DNA from: an uncultured Myxococcales bacterium
GTDB lineage: Bacteria > Myxococcota_A > UBA9042
Assembly: GCA_937915965.1 (NCBI GenBank)
Contig: CALGHC010000335.1
Span: forward strand, 1-14,603
Length of the DNA stretch: 14,603 nt
Direction: 5' to 3'
A program made the translations under genes and the position numbers. This document shows positions 7,224 through 13,059 of this stretch, in pieces. Position 1 is the first letter of the stretch, and each line of letters opens with the position of its first letter. Under the pieces are notes generated by a model. It was not told the origin of the DNA. It saw only the letters and a program-made list of their open reading frames with translations, and did not search any database.

Positions 7224-7907
7224 CTACTGGCCCGCGGCGGCAGGCTTCATGGCCGCCTTCTCAGCGTCTTCGGGCGCCAGGAACATGTTGAACTCGACGG
7301 TGCCGTTTGCGTCGGACTTGTCGAGCTTGAACTTGGTGTCGTCGATCGCCTTGCGCACGCACGCGAGATACTTCGGGTCGGTGAACTGGGTCTCTTTGAG
7401 GTAGAACTCACCCAGCCCAGCCTTGCCCTCTTCGCCGGGGCTAACACGAAACCGCATCAACATACGGCCCTTGGCCTGCGGTGCGCGGGTCTTGAGCTCG
7501 GCATAGCACTCGCGCACGGGCGGGAAGACGTTGCGGATCGCTGTCTCGGCGCTGACCTCGTCGAGGGTCCCTTCGAGCTGAAGCGGGCCATGCGGCTTGG
7601 TCGCCACGACCGCCATCGGATCGAGCTTGGGCACCTCGAGCTGCGGCAGCTCGCCGGGGATCTTCAGGTCGCTGGGCGCTTCGCCATCTTCGGTGGGCGG
7701 CGCGCCATCTTCGCGGGCGATCACGGGCGCAGCCTTGTCACCGCCGCCCGGAGCCGAGCCGATGGTCGCTTCGCCACCGCCGCCGGTGGCCGCCGAGCCG
7801 TCGCCGCCGCCGGCGGACTCGCCCTTGTCGTCGCTAAGCGTAAAAAGTACGGCGGCGATGGTGGCAAGCACCAGGACCGCGAGGACCACCATGGAGGCCT
7901 TCTTCAT
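7224..7907 (-). CDS. AgmX/PglI C-terminal domain-like single-pass membrane protein
   Basis: 227 residues. A short basic start (MKK) and one hydrophobic segment (about 6-23) are followed by a Gly/Ala/acidic disordered stretch (about 25-115). Then comes a compact domain (about 118-212) with the pattern I..VFPPVRECY...(K/R)G...(R/V)F.V, with glycine-rich turns and YLACVRKAI. The spaced Cys134 and Cys183 match the pair conserved in the AgmX/PglI C-terminal domain family, common in Myxococcota and named from gliding-motility genes. The domain should be periplasmic, with a possible disulfide. Its molecular activity is not established, and this copy lacks the zinc-ribbon/GYF N-terminal part of full AgmX. 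GGGAG six bases before the ATG supports the start. It lies 96 bp downstream of trxA and 142 bp upstream of the lipoprotein gene. Confidence 0.8.
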   Translation of the reverse strand: MKKASMVVLAVLVLATIAAVLFTLSDDKGESAGGGDGSAATGGGGEATIGSAPGGGDKAAPVIAREDGAPPTEDGEAPSDLKIPGELPQLEVPKLDPMAVVATKPHGPLQLEGTLDEVSAETAIRNVFPPVRECYAELKTRAPQAKGRMLMRFRVSPGEEGKAGLGEFYLKETQFTDPKYLACVRKAIDDTKFKLDKSDANGTVEFNMFLAPEDAEKAAMKPAAAGQ

Positions 7908-7953
7908 CTGCTTCTCCCAGCGAGCGTTGGGCCCGCCCTTGCGTCGCGCTGCC

Positions 7954-7980
7954 GCGTCGCCGACTGCATGCCAGCGACGC
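7954..7980 (-). terminator. Possible hairpin between trxA and the AgmX-like gene
   Basis: GCGTCGC at 7954-7960 and GCGACGC at 7974-7980 form a perfect 7-bp stem with a 13-nt loop containing the palindrome GCATGC. It sits between the trxA stop (8004) and the next minus-strand start (7907). There is no downstream T run, so it could be an attenuating or RNA-stabilising hairpin, or chance. Confidence 0.22.
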
Positions 7981-8003
7981 CGCCGATGCGCGGCGAAACG
8001 TGT

Positions 8004-8333
8004 CTAGATGTGGCGATCGAGCAGCTCGATGAGAGCAGGCTTCGGCCGCGCTCCCATAATCTGTTCCACCACCTTGCCGCCTTTGAAGACCATCATCGTC
8101 GGAATCGAAGAGATGCCGTACTGAGTGGCCAATGTGCGATTGTTGTCGACGTCGATCTTGCCGACCTTGGCGCGACCGACGTACTCGTCAGCGAGCTGCT
8201 CGACCAGCGGCGCGACCATGCGGCATGGGCCGCACCACACCGCCCAGAAGTCGATGAGGACTGGCTGGTCGGAGTCGAGGACCTCGGTCTGGAAGTTCGA
8301 TTCGGTCAGCGTGAGGACGTTCTTGCCTGCCAT
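8004..8333 (-). CDS. trxA: Thioredoxin
   Basis: 109 residues, the usual length of cytoplasmic thioredoxin. The active site WCGPC is at residues 33-37 (Cys34 and Cys37), preceded by the standard buried-Asp strand LIDFWA. The cis-proline is at Pro78 in SSIPTM, followed by FKGGKVVEQIMGA. It reduces protein disulfides using electrons from thioredoxin reductase and serves ribonucleotide reductase, peroxiredoxins and related enzymes. The start at 8333 is supported by AAGGAG five bases upstream; a GTG at 8405 in the same frame would add a low-quality Pro/Arg-rich extension and is rejected. No signal peptide is present. It is followed after 96 bp by the AgmX-like gene and preceded by 184 bp of non-coding DNA carrying a candidate promoter, so it may be transcribed separately from the paralog pair upstream. 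Confidence 0.97.
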   Translation of the reverse strand: MAGKNVLTLTESNFQTEVLDSDQPVLIDFWAVWCGPCRMVAPLVEQLADEYVGRAKVGKIDVDNNRTLATQYGISSIPTMMVFKGGKVVEQIMGARPKPALIELLDRHI

Positions 8334-8452
8334 GGGTTCTCCTTTTCGGGGACTGCGCGGAGCCGAGGGGCGCGCGGGCGTTCTTGTGCCCAAACCGCCA
8401 GCCACGGCGCGGATTCCTCGCGGCGAGTCGGCCAGTGCGGCGTTGGGGGGGG

Positions 8453-8481
8453 AAGATAGGTCGGCGGTCCAACGGGTGCAA
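8453..8481 (-). promoter_or_regulatory. Candidate sigma-70-type promoter for trxA
   Basis: On the minus strand TTGCAC (8476-8481) and TATCTT (8453-8458) are separated by exactly 17 bp. They match the TTGACA/TATAAT consensus at 3 and 4 of 6 positions. The position would give a leader of roughly 110-115 nt before the trxA ATG. A run of eight G on the plus strand directly follows the -10 element. Confidence 0.35.
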
Positions 8482-8517
8482 GGGTATCAAGCCAGGCCGA
8501 TCATCAGCCGCGCAACT

Positions 8518-9396
8518 TCACGTGCGCTGCAGCTCGGAGATCGGCACAAACATGCCCATCGGGTCGATCCGCGGCGCTGCGGGCACACAAAAGCGCTCGC
8601 CCGCCTCGATGCGGCGCTGCAGGTCCTGCATGCCGTCGCGGTCGCTGGCGTGGATCTCGAAATCTGCCGCCGGACGTTCGAGCACGACAGTCGAATCACC
8701 CATCGAGGCGCGGAGGTTGCGCTCGGATACCGCGAAACCATAGGTCAGGGTCTCGGCCTCGCTGTGCGCTGGCGTCCAAGCCGTGGTCAGGTCGAGAGGC
8801 CCGAACTTGCTGTGGATGAACAGGGCCTTGGAGTCCCACTGGGTGGCACCCCAGAACTGCTTGACGCCAAGACAGGCGAGGGCCAGGCCCTTGGTGACAC
8901 TTCCCAACCCGGTGAGATCCAGTCGGCGGATGCCAGCTCCGCGCAGAGCGGGCGCGATCGAGCACAGGTTGTGGCCAAACCACACGCCGGCGCGGTTCAT
9001 CGGCAAGGCCACGTACATCGAATACGGCACCAGGCCCTCGTAGCCAGCGGGCACGCCAAAGAGGTCGCGCTCGTCGTCGGCCAGGGCCGCGGCCGGGCGG
9101 CCGAGACCGTAGATGGCGCCGGGCAGCTCTGCGCAGTCGAAGAAGACCCAACGAGGCATGGGCATGCCCTCGGGGCCAAAGGTGATCTGGTCAAGGCGCT
9201 GCAGCAAAGAGAGGAAGGTCTCGCTGGCGACTCGCAGCGGGTCGATGATGTGAGCCGCGGGGACGGCGAGGCCGAACGGTGCGAGGTCGAGGCAGCCGAG
9301 GTTGAACGGGCTGACGACGACGTAGGGTTCGAGCGCGTCGAGGATGGCGGGGTTGCGGATCGCGAACGGCAGGCGCTGGGCGGGTGCGGGGCTCAT
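8518..9396 (-). CDS. Uncharacterised protein, paralog B of a tandem pair
   Basis: 292 residues with no signal peptide or membrane helix; I do not recognise the family. It is clearly homologous over nearly its full length to the protein encoded just upstream (9393-10325). Shared features, in its own numbering, are HIIDP (49-53), LDQITFGPEGMPMP (68-81), WVFFDCA..PGAIYGL (83-98), GYEGLVP (118-124), ATQW.SKAL (184-192), FGPLDL.TAWTPAHS (198-212) and LQ..IEAG (259-266). Hydrophobic-strand spacing and the sequence GAGIRRL...TKGLALACLGVKQF followed by S-x-A-L weakly recall the acetyl-CoA half of GNAT folds, but no decisive motif is seen. The start at 9396 overlaps the upstream stop by 4 bp (ATGA), with a G-rich stretch seven bases before it. 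The two proteins are therefore likely co-translated and may form a heteromer, which is inference. Confidence 0.8.
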   Translation of the reverse strand: MSPAPAQRLPFAIRNPAILDALEPYVVVSPFNLGCLDLAPFGLAVPAAHIIDPLRVASETFLSLLQRLDQITFGPEGMPMPRWVFFDCAELPGAIYGLGRPAAALADDERDLFGVPAGYEGLVPYSMYVALPMNRAGVWFGHNLCSIAPALRGAGIRRLDLTGLGSVTKGLALACLGVKQFWGATQWDSKALFIHSKFGPLDLTTAWTPAHSEAETLTYGFAVSERNLRASMGDSTVVLERPAADFEIHASDRDGMQDLQRRIEAGERFCVPAAPRIDPMGMFVPISELQRT

Positions 9397-10325
9397 CGCG
9401 TAACCCCCGTGACCACACCGAGGGGCGGGTGATCTGGCGTCGTCCCGGCCGGGTGACGGTGCAAAGGCACCTGCACACGCGGACCGTCGACCAGGGGATG
9501 GCCGACGATCCAGGCCGAGCCGCCAGCCTCGAGGTCGGCCTGCAGGCCACGCAGGGCGTCGACGTCGTCGACGTCGAGGAGGGCGTTGGGCGCGGGCGCG
9601 CGTGGGTGCACCCGCGGCGAGGTGAGCAGCGCGGCGATCGACGTCTCATCGACGTCAATGCGGTAGCTCAGCGTCCGCGGCAGAGAGTGCCCCGGCGTGT
9701 AGGCAGTGAGCAGCTCGAGGGGGCCCAGATCGGCGTAGGCGCTGAGCTTCTCGCTGCGCCACTGGCAGGTACCCACCAGCCGACGGATCGGGAAGACCTG
9801 CAACCCCAGCGCCAGGGTGAGGCGCAGGGCGCCGGCGGGACCGAAGCCAGGCGAGACCTGGTTGATCGACTCGCAGGTGTAGAGCAGCCAGCTGCTTGGC
9901 GGCTCGTCAGGGGCCGCGTCTGCGAAACCTTCGAGCATCGGGATGGCGATGAACTGCGAGATGGGCACGAGCCCTTGGTAGCCCGGCGGCACGCGCACCG
10001 CTTCCAGCGCCCAGGGTTCGAGCTCGGCGGCGCGGATGGCCAGCCCGAACACCGCGCCCGGCATCACGGCGCAGTCATAGAAGACCCACGGGGGCATCTC
10101 CATGCCGAACGGGCCGAAGGTCAGCTGGTCGAGCAGGCGCAGCATCGCGAGGAAGTCGCCATGACGCATGTGCTGCGGGTCGACGATGTGGTCGTCGGGG
10201 ATCGCGACACCTGCTGGATCGCGGTTGAGATCGGGCAGGATGCCGGCGTGGGCGATCAGAAACGGAGTGCAGCGATCGAGGATCGGCGCGTAGTGGTGCA
10301 GGCGGCTGGTGAGGGAGGTCTTCAT
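9393..10325 (-). CDS. Uncharacterised protein, paralog A of a tandem pair
   Basis: 310 residues, cytoplasmic by appearance, unrecognised family. It shares with the downstream paralog HIVDP (46-50), LDQLTFGPFGMEMP (65-78), WVFYDCA..PGAVFGL (80-95), GYQGLVP (115-121), GTCQW.SEKL (185-194), LGPLELLTAYTPGHS (200-214), TLSY.ID (218-224) and LQADLEAG (261-268). It differs by an insertion around residues 133-145 (acidic and Pro-rich), by TCESIN in place of GHNLCS, and by a Pro/Thr-rich C-terminal tail after about 290. The ATG at 10325 is chosen because it begins alignable sequence; no clear ribosome site precedes it, and the longer in-frame extension to 10520 would overlap the upstream gene with dissimilar composition. 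It starts 70 bp after the DUF3352-like gene ends, suggesting one transcription unit. Confidence 0.8.
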   Translation of the reverse strand: MKTSLTSRLHHYAPILDRCTPFLIAHAGILPDLNRDPAGVAIPDDHIVDPQHMRHGDFLAMLRLLDQLTFGPFGMEMPPWVFYDCAVMPGAVFGLAIRAAELEPWALEAVRVPPGYQGLVPISQFIAIPMLEGFADAAPDEPPSSWLLYTCESINQVSPGFGPAGALRLTLALGLQVFPIRRLVGTCQWRSEKLSAYADLGPLELLTAYTPGHSLPRTLSYRIDVDETSIAALLTSPRVHPRAPAPNALLDVDDVDALRGLQADLEAGGSAWIVGHPLVDGPRVQVPLHRHPAGTTPDHPPLGVVTGVTR

Positions 10326-10395
10326 CGCGGCGGCGATGGTGGCGAGGTGCTGTGCGCAACGCAAGGGGTCTGTGTCGACAGGGACGCACCTTGGG

Positions 10396-11952
10396 CTACG
10401 GATTGGACGCGCGAGAGCCTGCCCCGTCCCTGCGCCCGAGTCTGCAGTGCAGGGCGAGGCCGGAGTCCGCCCACACCCACCTGAGCGACAGCGGGCCGGC
10501 GAGCCCAGCGAAGCGCGCACCGGCGTCGAGGAACAGGCCGCCGTCGTCGTCGAGCGCGGTGCGGATCTCGGTGGCGAGGTCGGCGCGACTGGCGAGGCGA
10601 GGGGCCTGCTGGTCGACGAATTCCGCGAGCCAATCTTCCCCGCCGCTGGGGTGGCGGACGATCAACGGCAGGTCCTGTTCGGTGGCGCGAAAGGGTGCCT
10701 TCGGCGCGCCAGGACCGGTCACGGCTAGCGCGATGCGCGCCGGGCCGGCGCTGGCGGGCGCGACGATCAAGAAGACCTCGCCGCCAGCGGCGCGCAACAG
10801 ATCGTCGAGCGAACGGCCGAGATACGCCTCGATGGCGGCGAGCGCGCGTCTGCCAACGACCACGGAGCGCAGAGCGTCAAGATCGCCGAGCCAACCGGCC
10901 GGCCGCAGCCGCAGCACACCACCACCCGCGGCCGTGGCGGGGAGGATCGCGGTCGTCGCCGTCGGCGTGGTGATGTCGAGGTGCTCCTTGAGCCACATCA
11001 CGCCGCGCTGTCCGGCGCCCAGATGAACGTGCAGGTCGACGTGGTCGTCGATCTCGCGCAGCGAAGCTCCGAGCCAGTCAAAGCGGCTGGTCATGGCGTC
11101 GGCGTCGAAGAGCCCGCCGCTCGCTGCCGCTGCCTGCGACGCCAGCAAGGCGCCGCTGATGTAGAGCTGCAGGGCGCCGCCGCCGCCGCGCTCGAGGGCG
11201 GCACGAAAGTCGTGGTTGTCCGCGAGCGAGTCGCTGTCGAGATCTGCCAGGCCCGCTTCAAGCAGCGCCGCAGCGTCGCCCGCGAATGACCACGCGACCT
11301 GGACACGGCCGGCGTTGGCCTGCAGGGCGACCCGTACCCGGCCGTCATCGCCAACCAGCCAGCGCCCAAGCCCCGGCAGGCGCTCGCCCGAGCGCCAACG
11401 CGCCGACACACCGAGGCCCGGTCCGACGACAGCCTCCAACTGGGCGGCGAGGCCGTCGATCGCCGCCTCAGCCGAACCGCGCACAGCGACGGTCGCAAAA
11501 ACTCCGCCGTCGCGGGCGCAGCCCGCCCAGGCACCCTCCGGGTCGGCGCCAGCCGGGGCCCCTGCAGCCGCACCAAGCGCCTCCGCGAGCCGGGCAGCGT
11601 GACCCGCTACGACGCCAGTCAGCGCCTCGGGCAAGGCAAGCTCGTCCGCGGCCCGCAGCAGCGAGACGACCGCGCGCGGCGAGCCAGCAACCACGACCAG
11701 ATCACAGCGGCTGGGCAGCGCCTCCATGAGCTCACTGCCGTGGTCACCAGCCGCAAGCTGCCACCCGGTATAGAGCGCGACCGACCCCGACAGGGTGATC
11801 ATCAGGCAGCCCACACCCGCAGCAAAGTGCAGCCGCCGCTCGCTGCGCCCTGACTCGACCGATTCTGCCGATTCTGCCGATTCTGCCGATTCTTCCGAGC
11901 CGCCCGATTCCGGCACAGTCGAGTTCGGCTCAAGCGGCGGCGCCAATCCCAT
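10396..11952 (-). CDS. DUF3352-like membrane-anchored protein
   Basis: 518 residues. A cytoplasmic N-terminus with Glu-Ser-Ala repeats (about residues 21-30) precedes a single hydrophobic anchor (about 43-66). The rest is a large Ala/Gly/Leu-rich extracytoplasmic domain. The pattern of a post-anchor 'LPSRCDLVVVAGSP' segment, repeated alpha/beta units with phrases such as DLDALRSVVVGRR and LGRSLDDLLRAAGGEVFLIVAP, and late VTGPGAPKAPF resembles DUF3352-type proteins, in which a 'LG.dl..ll...G.eval.v' motif is typical. No catalytic motif is visible and the function of the family is unknown to me. GGGAG six bases before the ATG at 11952 supports the start. It is the first gene of the leftward run and lies divergent from trmB, with the paralog pair 70 bp downstream. 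Confidence 0.72.
   Translation of the reverse strand: MGLAPPLEPNSTVPESGGSEESAESAESAESVESGRSERRLHFAAGVGCLMITLSGSVALYTGWQLAAGDHGSELMEALPSRCDLVVVAGSPRAVVSLLRAADELALPEALTGVVAGHAARLAEALGAAAGAPAGADPEGAWAGCARDGGVFATVAVRGSAEAAIDGLAAQLEAVVGPGLGVSARWRSGERLPGLGRWLVGDDGRVRVALQANAGRVQVAWSFAGDAAALLEAGLADLDSDSLADNHDFRAALERGGGGALQLYISGALLASQAAAASGGLFDADAMTSRFDWLGASLREIDDHVDLHVHLGAGQRGVMWLKEHLDITTPTATTAILPATAAGGGVLRLRPAGWLGDLDALRSVVVGRRALAAIEAYLGRSLDDLLRAAGGEVFLIVAPASAGPARIALAVTGPGAPKAPFRATEQDLPLIVRHPSGGEDWLAEFVDQQAPRLASRADLATEIRTALDDDGGLFLDAGARFAGLAGPLSLRWVWADSGLALHCRLGRRDGAGSRASNP
11861..11896 (-). repeat. Four tandem 9-bp units in the DUF3352-like gene
   Basis: Three perfect GATTCTGCC copies (11861-11887) and one variant GATTCTTCC (11888-11896) on the plus strand encode Glu-Ser-Ala triplets just before the membrane anchor. 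The unit is in frame, so gains or losses would change only linker length. Confidence 0.95.
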
Positions 11953-12092
11953 CCCAAACTCCCAGGCACAGCCCCTGTCACCGCGGCATGCCGGCGCAGG
12001 CTACCGCGATCAAGATACGCACTCCAGCACCCAAGCGAAGCCCGCACCAGACCAACCTCAATCACCCGCACAAGCGGAATCCCAGCCCAGAA

Positions 12093-12118
12093 AAAAAAAC
12101 AGGCTAGCCCGATTTTTT
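12093..12118. promoter_or_regulatory. 26-bp quasi-palindrome flanked by A and T tracts in the divergent intergenic region
   Basis: A central perfect palindrome GGCTAGCC (12102-12109) is flanked symmetrically by C/G pairs and by A6/T6 tracts. Only two mismatched pairs occur in the 26-bp dyad (12099/12112 and 12101/12110), and the A tract on the left is nine long. It lies between divergent starts at 11952 (minus) and 12246 (plus), about 140 bp from the former and 128 bp from the latter. This fits an operator or DNA-bending site. The rest of the 293-bp gap shows an AAGATA at 12012-12017 (TATCTT on the minus strand) as a possible -10 for the leftward gene and an unexplained run of eight or nine G near 12176-12185. 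Confidence 0.4.
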
Positions 12119-12245
12119 GCCACCTCTTCGTTGTTTCCTGTTCCGTCCACCGCCAAGGCCGAAGGCCGCACGCAGTGGGGGGGGCCGAGCTTCTGCGGCG
12201 ACCATGGCTCGCCGCAGAAGCTTGGATGCGCTATACGCCCTCACC

Positions 12246-13049
12246 ATGGCGCAGCGGACCTTCCACCTGCCAGATTCGCCCCTCTCCTCGCCAGGAGACG
12301 GCGACGCTGTCGCGGCCGACGGTGCCCCGACTGAGGCGGGCCAACGCCCGGGCACCCACCTCGTGGGGGGCTTGCTTGAGATGCGCCGCCAGCACGGCAA
12401 AGCGCCCGCGCTAAGCGGACGCCGCTCAATCGACCCGATCTTTCGGCCCGGCGATCTCGACCGGCTCACCCGCTGGTGCGACCCCTCGGACCCGCGGCAG
12501 CTGCACATCGAGATCGGGTTTCAGTACGGCAAATTCGCGTCCGAACTATGCATGGCAGACGTCGGCCTGCGCTACCTCGGCTTCGAGGTCCGCCACAAAT
12601 GGTGCAACGAGGCCGAGCGGCGCATGGACAAGGCCGGCGTCGAGAACGCGCTCATCGCCCTGGTCGACGCCCGCGAGGTGCTCGGCCGCGTCCTCAACGA
12701 GGCCTCGGTCGACGCCTTCTACGTCTTCTTCCCCGACCCGTGGTGGAAGAAGAAACACGCCCGCAAACGCTTGATCTCGCCTAGCTTCATCGCAGATGTC
12801 GCGCGCTGGCTGCGGCCGGGCGGGCGGCTGGTCGTCAAGACCGACGTGGCCGAGTACGCCGACCTCGCCGAGGTGGTGCTGCGCGGCGAGACTCGATTCG
12901 AGGTCACGCGCCTCGACGACAGCAGCGCAGGACTGCCGCTGACCCGACGAGAGGTCGGCTGCGCCCGGCGCGAGCTACCCACCTGGGCCTTCGAGGCCCG
13001 CCGCTGCATCGACCCGCCCGACGACGAGCCGTCGCCGCCGAGCCCGTGA
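12246..13049 (+). CDS. trmB: tRNA (guanine-N7-)-methyltransferase
   Basis: 267 residues from the chosen start. TrmB transfers a methyl group from S-adenosylmethionine to N7 of G46 in the tRNA variable loop. Signatures are the SAM-binding strand HIEIGFQYGKF (87-97), the family's YLGFEVR (110-116), the catalytic and tRNA-contacting FFPDPWWKKKHARKRL (161-176) and the late T-x-R-x-E element at about 233-237. The usual middle glycine of the GxGxG loop is replaced (GFQYG). The N terminus is about 85 residues before the SAM motif, longer than in Escherichia coli or Bacillus subtilis enzymes, and Gly/Ala/Pro-rich. The ATG at 12246 is preferred because codon use becomes typical there; the ATG at 12204 would add 14 residues, and neither has a clear ribosome site. 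Ten bp separate it from the next gene. Confidence 0.93.
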   Translation: MAQRTFHLPDSPLSSPGDGDAVAADGAPTEAGQRPGTHLVGGLLEMRRQHGKAPALSGRRSIDPIFRPGDLDRLTRWCDPSDPRQLHIEIGFQYGKFASELCMADVGLRYLGFEVRHKWCNEAERRMDKAGVENALIALVDAREVLGRVLNEASVDAFYVFFPDPWWKKKHARKRLISPSFIADVARWLRPGGRLVVKTDVAEYADLAEVVLRGETRFEVTRLDDSSAGLPLTRREVGCARRELPTWAFEARRCIDPPDDEPSPPSP

Positions 13050-13059
13050 GGAGCCTGCC

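Noticed and set aside
8334..8405. An N-terminal extension of thioredoxin from GTG at 8405
   Set aside because: The extra 24 residues are low-complexity, thioredoxin homologs do not have them, and AAGGAG precedes the internal ATG.
7053..8459. A 468-codon open frame on the plus strand
   Set aside because: It is antisense to the AgmX-like gene and to trxA, both with good ribosome sites and conserved motifs. It is a product of high GC at third positions.
8125..10484. Long plus-strand open frames opposite the paralog pair
   Set aside because: Composition is that of shadow frames, and the minus-strand frames are supported by mutual homology and ATGA coupling.
10326..10520. An N-terminal extension of paralog A from 10520
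   Set aside because: It would overlap the upstream gene by over 120 bp in another frame, is Arg/Cys/Pro-rich, and has no counterpart in paralog B.
12117..12245. A longer TrmB start at a TTG codon (12117) or ATG (12204)
   Set aside because: The TTG start would lie inside the AT-flanked quasi-palindrome and add Pro/Arg-rich sequence of poor codon use. The 12204 start is possible but has no ribosome site and atypical codons.
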